17,947 nt of DNA. It comes from CAJGCS01 sp045589955 (lineage in GTDB: Bacteria; Bacillota_I; Bacilli_A; ML615J-28; CAG-313). Each line of letters begins with the position of its first letter. Position 1 is the stretch's first letter. The stretch lies in contig JAZNQD010000024.1 of assembly GCA_045589955.1 (NCBI GenBank), positions 1 through 17,947 on the forward strand, given 5' to 3'. Positions 7,648 through 14,842 of this stretch are shown in pieces. A program made the position numbers and the translations under genes. The notes beneath the pieces were generated by a model. That model was not told the origin of the DNA. It ran no database searches and saw only the letters and a program-made list of their open reading frames with translations.

Positions 7648-10600
7648 ATGGAAAAGAAAAAGAAGAACTTATCTTTTATTAAAAATATTGTAATAATCGA
7701 CTTTTGGGTCTTTTTACTATTCTTAAATGAATTTGTAATTGTTTCCCAAATGATTGAAAAAGTAAATAGTGATAACATGAAAAACTATGTTACTGCTATT
7801 TTATTAGTTTTATTAATCTATTCTTTAGGTATTTTACTAAATGTTCGTAACTTAATTCATGAACTTAAACGTCAAATCCCTCTTAAGAAAAACATTATTT
7901 CTTATCTTTTCCAAGTTATCTTTATTAGTTGTGCTTTTGTTGGACTTTTTGAAGCTGGGCTTGATAGTGCAACAACCACAAAACAAGTCCGAAGTGTTTT
8001 AACCTTTATTCAAGGGAATGCCTTTAAGATTAAAATGAAATCTTTTGATATTGTCTTAGATAAAGAAAAAGCCGATTATGAAATCGGTGATAAAATAAGT
8101 TACGATATTACGTATAAACCTTTCTTTGCTAATAGCAAAGATATAACATATGAATTAGATAATGAAATTGTTAGTATTGACCTTGCAAATAAAACAATTA
8201 CTTGTTTAAGTAATGGTGAATGTACAATTACTTTTTATGATACAACAAATGATAAAGTTAAAACAACTTTAAATCTTGTGATCGATAGTGAGGTATTAGA
8301 AGATATTGACTTTGGAGAAAACCTAGATATTTTCTTAAATACTGGTGATGTTCATGAACTTAAACCAAAACTTTACCCAGCTATTTTCGAAGGAGAAAAA
8401 GTTGATTATATTTCTTCTGATAGTGAAGTAGCAATGGTTGATGCAAATGGTAAAATTACCGCTCTTTCTAGTGGACATGCAACGATTACTTGTTCATGTT
8501 TAGGTGTGACAAAGAAAGTATACGTTTGTGTTGATCCAATTCTTAACTTCCAAACAAGTGTTGATAAATACACATTCTTATCAACTACTGATGGGTATGG
8601 GTCATTCTATTTAAAATTTGATGATCTTTCAAGTTTTAATGCTTCATATATTAAGTTTGATTATCATTCTGACTATGAAATTAAAATTGCAAAAAGCTCT
8701 TTAAATATTCATTCAAAGACATATTCATTTACTATTACTAATAGTGATAGTAATAAAGATATTGATGAGGTTTTCCCTTTAACTATTTCCTATGTTTATC
8801 CTGGTGGGTATACAATTAGCAAAACAATTGAAATTACTATTTCTTCAGGGAAAGATTATCTTGTAAGTGAAATTAATCTAGATAAAACAAAATTATCATA
8901 TGATATTGACTTATATTATGATACAAATGGTTATTTAGTTACACAATACTATGAATTCCCAATTACTTATTATAAACCGACTGAAAAGAAGAATGAAAGA
9001 ATTAGTTATGCAACTTCTTCAGATGGTGTTGATTTGTCATGTACTACTTATAATAAAGTTGTTATGGAATTCTTAGATCAAGAAAATGTTAAAGACCTAT
9101 ACTTTATCAATTTTTATCCTTCAAAGAATTTAGATGATTATATTCAAATAGCAGTTAAAATAAATAAGAAGACTATTTCAAGTAATGACTCATCATTTGA
9201 AATGAAGCGTCTTTATGAACAAAGTGAAAACTTGAAAAATGAAATTTGGCCAACATACTTTACAAAATCGCTATTTGAACTATATAGTTTTTCAAATCCT
9301 GAGTTTAAATATAGTGGATTAAAGATTATACCAGTTGGTAATACCCTTGATTATATTGATTTTGAAGTAAGTGATTTTGGATATGTTTCTAAATGTAGTT
9401 TAAAAGGCTTAACGAAACAAAAATATGTAAAAGAATGTCGTTTAGAATTTGATATTTGTTCTCTTTATGAATATCATAAAGATCGTAATTGCCCTAAATA
9501 TCGTTATGTAATTGATATTAAAAATGATTATGATGACTTACTTGTTTCTTTGAATGGCTCTGAATATACGAGCGAAAATTTTGAATATACTATTTTAAAA
9601 GGTGAAACTATTACCGTATCTTTTCAATATCCGGTTAAACTTGAACACAAGGGAAAATTCCAAACAACTTTTTATCGTGGTGGTTATGTAACTGTTACAA
9701 AAGCAGGAGATAAGACAATTTTACCAACTGTTAGTTATAATGCAATTGTTGCAGGGGAATATGGTATTACCGAAATCACATATTCACTTAATTCAAAAGT
9801 ATTAACTGATCTTCACCCAATTACAATCAAGATCAATGTTGTTGATGAATATGGTAATATTCCAACACCAAAGAAAATTGATGTTGTAGTTACATCTAAA
9901 GATTCTTTAGAACCAGTAATTGATAAAGGTAAATTCTCTATTGGTACAACTCTTGATTTAAGTGTTTTGGATGTGTCTGAATACATTTTTGAATCTAACA
10001 ATAATGATATCGTTCTTGTTACTAGCGATGGTAAAGCTCAGTGCTTAAAACCTGGTAGTGCAACTATTTCAGCAACAAACAAAGAAGACAATTCGGAAAT
10101 TTACTTCTATGATGTTTCTGTTTATCGTATCTTACCAACGCTTGTTCTTGAAAAAGGTTCATTTAATGAAATGACTTTAAACAATAAACAATATCGTTTT
10201 ATTGCTAAGACAAATACTGCATATAACCTAACTTTAAGTGGTTCATGCGAAGTAGTTAAATACGTTTTATCAAAAGAATATGAAGATGTTAAAATTAGTG
10301 ATGATGGTTCAATTATTATCGAAAAGGCTGGAACATATTCAGGCTATGTTCAAATAGGAGAAGATGATTCACCTTATATGTATCGCCTTCCTTTTGTCAT
10401 CGTTTGTGATGATAATGGAGTAAGTGCTAATTTCTTATATATTGTTCGTAAACTATTTGGTCACTTTGGCTTGTTCTTAATTCTGAGTGTTTTTGCCTCA
10501 TTATCAATAGTATTGTATCGACCAAAAAATTACTATTTACTAGTTGCCAATGTTGTTAGTCTATGTGGTTATATTTTTATCATATCTTACTCATCTGAGT

Positions 10601-10773
10601 TTATTCAAGGATTAAACCCAACAAGAACAAACTCCTTTAATGATGTTATGATTAATTACCGAGGTGCTTTACTTGGTATTGTAATTGTTACTTTTGGTTA
10701 CTTAATAGTTAAGAGCATTATGATGATTATTAAGGTATGTAAAAAAGCCCTTGAAAAGAAAAAAATAAATTAA
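7648..10773 (+). CDS. Large membrane protein with BIG2 Ig-like ectodomain and C-terminal VanZ-like domain
   Basis: This 1041-residue protein has three N-terminal hydrophobic helices at about 12-34, 45-66 and 84-104. A very large extracytoplasmic region (about 110-930) follows, then three more helices at about 940-957, 963-981 and 1006-1030. BIG2-like Ig repeats are visible, clearest at 250-295 (VDYISSDSEVAMVDANGKIT, then ALSSGHATIT), with weaker ones at about 165-212 and in the last third (NDIVLVTSDGKAQCLKPGSATIS). The C terminus carries the VanZ family pattern: VRKLFGHF (about 933-940), then SEFIQ...R...F-ND-V...N-RGALLG (about 983-1010). Family knowledge: VanZ domains are small membrane domains, one giving low-level teicoplanin resistance. 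Function here is unknown; a cell-envelope role is inferred. AAGGA precedes the ATG by about 10 bases. No close operon partner was seen. Confidence 0.8.
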   Translation: MEKKKKNLSFIKNIVIIDFWVFLLFLNEFVIVSQMIEKVNSDNMKNYVTAILLVLLIYSLGILLNVRNLIHELKRQIPLKKNIISYLFQVIFISCAFVGLFEAGLDSATTTKQVRSVLTFIQGNAFKIKMKSFDIVLDKEKADYEIGDKISYDITYKPFFANSKDITYELDNEIVSIDLANKTITCLSNGECTITFYDTTNDKVKTTLNLVIDSEVLEDIDFGENLDIFLNTGDVHELKPKLYPAIFEGEKVDYISSDSEVAMVDANGKITALSSGHATITCSCLGVTKKVYVCVDPILNFQTSVDKYTFLSTTDGYGSFYLKFDDLSSFNASYIKFDYHSDYEIKIAKSSLNIHSKTYSFTITNSDSNKDIDEVFPLTISYVYPGGYTISKTIEITISSGKDYLVSEINLDKTKLSYDIDLYYDTNGYLVTQYYEFPITYYKPTEKKNERISYATSSDGVDLSCTTYNKVVMEFLDQENVKDLYFINFYPSKNLDDYIQIAVKINKKTISSNDSSFEMKRLYEQSENLKNEIWPTYFTKSLFELYSFSNPEFKYSGLKIIPVGNTLDYIDFEVSDFGYVSKCSLKGLTKQKYVKECRLEFDICSLYEYHKDRNCPKYRYVIDIKNDYDDLLVSLNGSEYTSENFEYTILKGETITVSFQYPVKLEHKGKFQTTFYRGGYVTVTKAGDKTILPTVSYNAIVAGEYGITEITYSLNSKVLTDLHPITIKINVVDEYGNIPTPKKIDVVVTSKDSLEPVIDKGKFSIGTTLDLSVLDVSEYIFESNNNDIVLVTSDGKAQCLKPGSATISATNKEDNSEIYFYDVSVYRILPTLVLEKGSFNEMTLNNKQYRFIAKTNTAYNLTLSGSCEVVKYVLSKEYEDVKISDDGSIIIEKAGTYSGYVQIGEDDSPYMYRLPFVIVCDDNGVSANFLYIVRKLFGHFGLFLILSVFASLSIVLYRPKNYYLLVANVVSLCGYIFIISYSSEFIQGLNPTRTNSFNDVMINYRGALLGIVIVTFGYLIVKSIMMIIKVCKKALEKKKIN

Positions 10774-10783
10774 TACTAAAAGG
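10773..10783 (+). terminator. Left stem arm of a terminator split by the insertion sequence
   Basis: ATACTAAAAGG directly follows the stop codon of the BIG2/VanZ gene. Its exact reverse complement CCTTTTAGTAT stands at 12160-12170, on the far side of the insertion sequence, and is followed by seven T residues (12171-12177). Removing the element restores an 11-bp stem with a short loop and T tract, that is, a normal rho-independent terminator for the upstream gene. Confidence 0.75.
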
Positions 10784-10787
10784 TTAA

Positions 10788-10830
10788 TGAACCTGTTCGT
10801 TGAAAACGGACAAGTTAAAAAAACACATTA
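10788..10830 (+). repeat. Left terminal inverted repeat of the insertion sequence
   Basis: It pairs with 12113-12155. The stop codon of orfB (10815-10817) lies inside this repeat, so the transposase gene runs into the element's end. Confidence 0.85.
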
Positions 10831-11717
10831 TTGAGAGTTAACTTCCTAAATTCAAGTGGAGTTAGCTCTTTTATTTTTTCTTGTAATCTTTCATTGTTGT
10901 AGTAATCTATAAATTTATCTATTGTTTCATCTATGTCCTTTACTTTTAAATTTTTGATTAGATAAATACATTCCGATTTAAGTGTGCTGAAAAACGATTC
11001 AATTGGTACATTATCTACACTAGAACCTTTGGCAGATATAGATTGTATTATATTATTTTGTTTTAGTAAATTAATATAAGCTATATTAGTAAAATGCCAT
11101 CCTTGATCTGAATGTAATATTAAATTCTGTCTTTGTTCAAATGGAACTTTATGTATAGCTTTTTGTACAGTATCTAATACTAATTGTAAATCTATAAATC
11201 TAGATATTGTATAAGCTATTATAGATTTATCATACATATCCTTAATTGCACATAGATATTTTACTCCATCTGTGGCAAAAATATAAGAAATGTCGATAGA
11301 CCATTTACAATTTGAATAAAATGTGGTAAAATTACGTTGTAGAAGATTTGGTATTTGATGGTGTGGTAACTTTGAATACCTATGAGTCTTCTTACGTGTA
11401 ATGGATTGAATATCATTCAATCTCATGTATCGATATACGGTGAAGTTGGTAACTATTAAGCCGTATATCTTTTTTATTTGCATTCTAATTTGACGGATTC
11501 CCCAAGTTTTATTCTTTTCATGCATTTTTACTACTAGTTCATTAGTAGATTCGTTAAAAGCCTTATTTTCAGGTCTACCTAACTTTATCCAATCAAAATA
11601 ACCACTCTTTGAACATTCTAATACTTTGCAAAGAGTATTAACCGAATATTTATCTCTTAATATATCAATTACTTGGTATTTTTGTTTGGCTTTTGGCTTG
11701 TTAGGTAGACCAGGGAT
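10815..11717 (-). CDS. IS3-family transposase OrfB (DDE integrase domain), made by -1 frameshift
   Basis: This is the catalytic half of the transposase, 300 residues counted from the slippage site. It has an N-terminal helix-turn-helix part (SVNTLCKVLECSKSGYFDW) and an rve-type DDE core. The catalytic acidic residues are Asp142 (WSIDISYI), Asp204 (LHSDQGW) and Glu240 (IESFFSTLKSE); the last two are 35 residues apart, the classic DD(35)E. The C terminus IDYYNNERLQEKI...TPLEFR is typical. The frame has no start codon between an upstream TGA (about 11755) and the internal ATG at 11525. Full-length product therefore needs the -1 shift on A-AAA-AAA at 11717-11723, giving a 407-residue OrfAB. A product started at 11525 (236 residues) would lack the helix-turn-helix but keep the DDE core. 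Confidence 0.88.
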   Translation of the reverse strand: MPGLPNKPKAKQKYQVIDILRDKYSVNTLCKVLECSKSGYFDWIKLGRPENKAFNESTNELVVKMHEKNKTWGIRQIRMQIKKIYGLIVTNFTVYRYMRLNDIQSITRKKTHRYSKLPHHQIPNLLQRNFTTFYSNCKWSIDISYIFATDGVKYLCAIKDMYDKSIIAYTISRFIDLQLVLDTVQKAIHKVPFEQRQNLILHSDQGWHFTNIAYINLLKQNNIIQSISAKGSSVDNVPIESFFSTLKSECIYLIKNLKVKDIDETIDKFIDYYNNERLQEKIKELTPLEFRKLTLNNVFF

Positions 11718-12037
11718 TTTTTTATATCTTCTAGCATCCTCACTCTTTCAATTAATTCTTCTTTAGATAATTCTTCTAAAGCTTTTTCAGGGTATTTTCT
11801 AGGACGGCCTTTATTTGGATTATTAAATTTTGTAGTTTTACCTCTAGTCTCTATTATGCGTCCATATTTTTTATAGATTTTAACCCATCCATATAAAACA
11901 CATGGGTCTGCTAAATCAAATTGTCGAACTATTTGAGTTGGTCCAATTTCACGTTTTAAATACAAAAGAACTATTTTTTCTTTTTCTTCATTCGTGTATT
12001 TAGTATGAATTTTATTATTTGATTTTCTTATATACAT
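11669..12037 (-). CDS. IS3-family transposase OrfA (DNA-binding)
   Basis: This 122-residue protein has an N-terminal helix-turn-helix (YTNEEKEKIVLLYLKRE...PTQIVRQFDLA.PCVLYGWVKIYKKYG, about 14-58). A basic stretch follows at about 66-83, then a heptad-like helix ALEELSKEELIERVRMLEDI (about 86-105) that fits the leucine-zipper dimer region of IS3-type OrfA. It overlaps orfB, and the A7 slippage site lies at codons 105-107, near its end. The start is supported by AAGGAGA 9 bases upstream on the minus strand. OrfA alone usually acts as a DNA-binding regulator, and the OrfAB fusion is the active transposase (family knowledge). Confidence 0.88.
   Translation of the reverse strand: MYIRKSNNKIHTKYTNEEKEKIVLLYLKREIGPTQIVRQFDLADPCVLYGWVKIYKKYGRIIETRGKTTKFNNPNKGRPRKYPEKALEELSKEELIERVRMLEDIKKSLVYLTSQKPNKNTK
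11717..11723 (-). other. Programmed -1 frameshift site A-AAA-AAA
   Basis: In the orfA frame the minus strand reads ATA AAA AAA TCC, a canonical slippery heptamer. Slipping back one base joins orfA to the open orfB frame, which continues without a stop to 10815. A downstream stimulating RNA structure was not worked out. Confidence 0.8.
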
Positions 12038-12066
12038 AGTTAATTTTCTCCTTGTATTTATTGTAT

Positions 12067-12126
12067 AAAAAAAACATTAGAATTCAAGTAATCAATGTTA
12101 AATTACTTTATCTAATGTGTTTTTTT
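12067..12126. terminator. Bidirectional terminator-like hairpin at the right end of the insertion sequence
   Basis: The arms AAAAAAAA-CATTAGA (12067-12081) and TCTAATG-TG-TTTTTTT (12111-12126) pair. Inside them AAGTAAT (12086-12092) pairs with ATTACTT (12102-12108) around a 9-base loop. T runs flank the stem on either strand. It lies between the outer end and orfA and overlaps the right inverted repeat. It could stop outside transcription from entering orfA, and could stop rightward transcripts from the BIG2/VanZ gene after its own terminator was split. Confidence 0.6.
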
Positions 12127-12155
12127 ATTTAGTCCGTTTTAATCAAACTAGTTCA
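12113..12155 (-). repeat. Right terminal inverted repeat of the insertion sequence
   Basis: It is the partner of 10788-10830, ending GTTCA at the outer tip. Its inner part forms one arm of the terminator-like hairpin. Confidence 0.85.
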
Positions 12156-12159
12156 ATTT

Positions 12160-12177
12160 CCTTTTAGTATTTTTTTT
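12160..12177 (+). terminator. Right stem arm and T tract of the split terminator
   Basis: CCTTTTAGTAT (12160-12170) followed by seven T residues is the other half of the hairpin whose left arm is at 10773-10783, beyond the insertion sequence. Confidence 0.75.
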
Positions 12178-12178
12178 A

Positions 12179-12221
12179 TAAAAACGTTTGCAAAAATATT
12201 AGTATTTTGTAAGCATTTTCA
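12179..12221. promoter_or_regulatory. Two cre-like (LacI/CcpA-type) operator motifs upstream of the EF-G-like gene
   Basis: TTGCAAACGTTTTTA on the minus strand (12179-12193) and TTGTAAGCATTTTCA on the plus strand (12207-12221) each agree with the cre consensus WTGNAANCGNWNNCW at all but one position. The second sits just upstream of the -10. The match was judged by eye in a very AT-rich region, and no regulator gene is in the window. Confidence 0.35.
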
Positions 12222-12233
12222 TTTAATATATGT

Positions 12234-12239
12234 TATAAT
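12234..12239 (+). promoter_or_regulatory. -10 box of the EF-G-like gene promoter
   Basis: A perfect TATAAT lies 30 bases before the ATG at 12270. There is no good -35 at the standard distance (12211-12216 reads AAGCAT). This may be offset by an activator, or the promoter may be weak. Confidence 0.5.
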
Positions 12240-12269
12240 ATTTAAGAGTGAAAATACAAGGAGGAAATT

Positions 12270-14324
12270 ATGAAAGAGTATTTAGCTAAAGACATAAGAA
12301 ACGTTGCGATCGTTGGTCACATGGGATGTGGTAAAACAAGCTTAAGTGAATCATTTTTATATTTAAGTAAAGCAATCGCAAAGAAAGGCGAAGTTGAACG
12401 TAAGAATACAGTATCTGACTATCTTACAGAAGAACAATCTCGTCAAACATCTCTTTCAACTTCTTTAATTCCAGTAGAATGGAAAGGTACTAAGATTAAC
12501 TTCTTAGATACACCAGGATCTGAAGAATTCGTTGGTGATTTAGAACAAGTCCTTTCTGTTGTTGAAGGCGCAATTGTAATGATTGATGCTACTAAAGGCA
12601 TTGAAGTGGGTACTGAAAGAGTATGGGATGCATTACGTGAACGTAATATCCCAACAATCGTTTTTGTAAATAAAATGTACAAAGAAAACGTAAAAGTACG
12701 TAAAATTGTTAATGAAGTAGCAGAAGGTTTAGGAGCAAAAGCAGTTCCACTTTGTGTACCTGTTGGTTCTGATAATAACTATCATGGCTTTGTTGACGTT
12801 GTTAATAATGTTAATCATATTCACGGTATTTCTGAACTTCCAAGTGAAGTATTAGAAGTTATCGAAAATGTAACATATACTTTAAAAGAAAAAGTTGCAG
12901 AAACAGATGAAGAGTTAATGGAAAAATTCTTTGCAGATGAACCATTAACTGAAGAAGAATTTAAAGGTGGTTTAAAAGCTGCAGTTAAGAGCTTTGATTT
13001 ATTCCCTATTTATGTTGGTAATGCAACTAATGATCATGGTGTAGAATTATTATTAGATGCTGTTAGAAGATACATTCCTTCTCCAGCTGAAGCACCTGCT
13101 AAAAAAGGAACTAACCCTAAAACTGGTGCTGAAGTTGTTCGCGCTGTAGATGATGCACAACCTTTCTCAGCATATGTTTTCAAAACAACTGTTGACCCAT
13201 TCTTAGGTACTATTAATATGCTTAAAGTTCAATCTGGTACTACAGCTAACTTAATTGAAGCATATGTTCCTAATACTGATCAAGTTGCTAAAATTGGTTC
13301 CGTAATTACTTTATCTGGTAAAAACCAAATTAGTGTTCCTGCATTCCATGCTGGTGACATCTGTGCTGTAACTAAGACTGCTGAAGCAGCAACAACTTAC
13401 ACATTATGTGATAAAAAAGAAGTTGTTTTATTTGAACCAACTCCTGTTGCAACACCAGTTATTTATACAGCTATTAGTGCTAAAACTAAACAAGATGAAG
13501 ATAAATTATCAAGTGCTCTTCAAAAATTAAATTTAGAAGACCCTTCATTTGAAATTAGACGTAACCCAGAAACTGCACAATTATTAATTGGTGGTCAAGG
13601 TACAACTCATATCGGTTACATCTTAGAAAAGATGAAAAATATGTTCAAAGTTGATGTTACTACTGCTGAACCTAAGATCGTTTACCGTGAAACAATCAGA
13701 AGAACAGGCTCTGCTCAAGGTCGTCATAAAAAACAATCTGGTGGTGCTGGTCAATTCGGTGATGTTCATATTCGTTTCGAACCTAAACTTGATGGTGGCT
13801 TTGAATTTGCTAGTGAAGTTGTTGGTGGATCAGTTCCTAAAAACTACTTCCCTGCTGTTGAAAAAGGTTTAATTGAAACATTAGAACATGGTCCACTTGC
13901 AGGATTCCCAGTAATTGGTGTTCGTGCGGTATTATATGATGGATCTTACCACCCAGTAGACTCTAATGAAATTTCATTCAAGATTGCTGCAGCATTATCT
14001 TTCAAAGAAGCTTGCAAATCAATCAAACCAACAATCTTAGAACCAGTTATGGAAGTTGTTGTAACTGTTAAGGATGAATATGTAGGTGATATCATGGGTG
14101 ACACTACAAAACGTCGTGGTGCTGTTATTGGTATGCAACCTGTTGGTAATGGTAAAACTGCAATTACTTGTAATATTCCTGAAGCTGAAATCGTTAGTTA
14201 TGCAACTGACTTAAAAGCAATGACTCAAGGTAGTGGTAGATTTACACGTGCCTTCTTACGTTATGATGATGTTCCTGAACATCTAGTTGCGAAGATTATT
14301 GAAGAATATAAACCAAAACAATAA
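12270..14324 (+). CDS. Elongation factor G-like GTPase (EF-G paralogue)
   Basis: This 684-residue protein has the five-domain EF-G plan. The G domain has P-loop GHMGCGKTS (16-24), switch I RQTS with Thr60 and DTPG at 80-83. Domain II follows, with domain III at about 395-465. Domain IV begins near VYRETIRRTG (about 470-480) and keeps the tip segment DGSYHPVDSNEISFKIA (about 555-571). Domain V starts ILEPVMEVVVTVKDEYVG. Two features depart from translational EF-G: the guanine-specificity motif NKxD reads NKMY (134-137), and the catalytic histidine after DTPG is Ser84 (DTPGSEEF). Its P-loop and missing histidine place it with EF-G paralogues (EF-G2-like) rather than canonical FusA. AAGGAGG lies 5 bases before the ATG. 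It is monocistronic, with its own terminator. Exact role unknown: ribosome-linked GTPase activity is inferred. Confidence 0.88.
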   Translation: MKEYLAKDIRNVAIVGHMGCGKTSLSESFLYLSKAIAKKGEVERKNTVSDYLTEEQSRQTSLSTSLIPVEWKGTKINFLDTPGSEEFVGDLEQVLSVVEGAIVMIDATKGIEVGTERVWDALRERNIPTIVFVNKMYKENVKVRKIVNEVAEGLGAKAVPLCVPVGSDNNYHGFVDVVNNVNHIHGISELPSEVLEVIENVTYTLKEKVAETDEELMEKFFADEPLTEEEFKGGLKAAVKSFDLFPIYVGNATNDHGVELLLDAVRRYIPSPAEAPAKKGTNPKTGAEVVRAVDDAQPFSAYVFKTTVDPFLGTINMLKVQSGTTANLIEAYVPNTDQVAKIGSVITLSGKNQISVPAFHAGDICAVTKTAEAATTYTLCDKKEVVLFEPTPVATPVIYTAISAKTKQDEDKLSSALQKLNLEDPSFEIRRNPETAQLLIGGQGTTHIGYILEKMKNMFKVDVTTAEPKIVYRETIRRTGSAQGRHKKQSGGAGQFGDVHIRFEPKLDGGFEFASEVVGGSVPKNYFPAVEKGLIETLEHGPLAGFPVIGVRAVLYDGSYHPVDSNEISFKIAAALSFKEACKSIKPTILEPVMEVVVTVKDEYVGDIMGDTTKRRGAVIGMQPVGNGKTAITCNIPEAEIVSYATDLKAMTQGSGRFTRAFLRYDDVPEHLVAKIIEEYKPKQ

Positions 14325-14337
14325 TAAATAACCTTTA

Positions 14338-14368
14338 AGCTATAAACGAAAGTTTATAGCTTTTTTTA
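14338..14368 (+). terminator. Rho-independent terminator after the EF-G-like gene
   Basis: An 11-bp perfect stem AAGCTATAAAC / GTTTATAGCTT with a GAAA tetraloop (14338-14348, 14353-14363) is followed by a T run to 14368. It lies 13 bases after the stop codon. Confidence 0.92.
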
Positions 14369-14413
14369 ATGGAAAAAGATCATTAATTCCGAAATATAAA
14401 TTGAGGTGATTTT

Positions 14414-14842
14414 GTGAAACTCAATCATAAAGGAATGACACTTTCTGAAGTTCTTTGTTTTATTGTAATTTTATCTTTACTAATTACACTAGTAACAGGG
14501 TATTTAATATACATTTACAAATTTTATAACAATCATCAAACAAATGAATTTCAAGAAATTTTATTCTTAGAAAATACTTGTAACAATATTAAAGATCAAA
14601 AATTTATTAACAAAGAAGAACTAAGTTTAGTGATGAATGAAGACTTAATTATGATAATTGGCATCGATACTGGTCTTGTTTATTTTGAGTATCATCATGA
14701 TACAAGAGAAATGAAAAATGGCATAAATGGTAAATCAATCATTTTTAAAACTTTTAATTTATCATTTATCCAAAATGATGATTTTCTAATTATTACAAAT
14801 CAGAAAAATAACTTTTATTTTACAATTGAGGTGGAAAGATGA
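14414..14842 (+). CDS. Type IV prepilin / competence pseudopilin-like protein
   Basis: This 142-residue protein has a class III prepilin leader: short basic MKLNHKG, then cleavage Gly7 before MTLSE, with Glu at mature position +5. A hydrophobic helix follows (LCFIVILSLLITLVTGYLIYIY). Such proteins are cut and methylated by a prepilin peptidase (not in this window) and assembled into a pilus or DNA-uptake pseudopilus. The start is a GTG at 14414 with GAGGTGA 4 bases upstream. The stop TGA overlaps the next ATG by 4 bases (ATGA), so the genes are translationally coupled. It heads the pilus-like operon. It resembles ComGD-type minor pseudopilins in size, but I cannot fix which ComG member it is. 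The mature domain is rich in Asn, Ile and Lys and not otherwise recognisable. Confidence 0.75.
   Translation: MKLNHKGMTLSEVLCFIVILSLLITLVTGYLIYIYKFYNNHQTNEFQEILFLENTCNNIKDQKFINKEELSLVMNEDLIMIIGIDTGLVYFEYHHDTREMKNGINGKSIIFKTFNLSFIQNDDFLIITNQKNNFYFTIEVER

Larger units (their letters stand above)
10788..12155 (-). mobile_element. Complete IS3-family (IS150-like) insertion sequence
   Basis: The element is about 1368 bp, bounded by imperfect inverted repeats of 43 bp (10788-10830 and 12113-12155; 35 of 43 positions agree by eye). They begin TGAAC and share AAAACGGAC and AAAAAAACACATTA blocks, resembling IS150-type ends. It carries overlapping orfA and orfB on the minus strand with an A7 slippage site. 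The trinucleotide AAT occurs at both ends (10786-10788 and 12155-12157). The 3-bp target duplication may therefore be AAT with the element being 10789-12154; the exact tip is ambiguous by one base. All catalytic residues are present, so it may be active. Confidence 0.9.

Noticed and set aside
14396..14401. TATAAT just before the first prepilin gene
   Set aside because: A transcript start 7 bases downstream would fall inside the ribosome site (14403-14409) and there is no credible -35. It is more likely a chance AT-rich match.
14840..14842. TGA read as tryptophan (mycoplasma code)
   Set aside because: TGA here ends a prepilin gene exactly at an ATGA overlap with the next gene, and tryptophan is encoded by TGG throughout, so the standard code fits.
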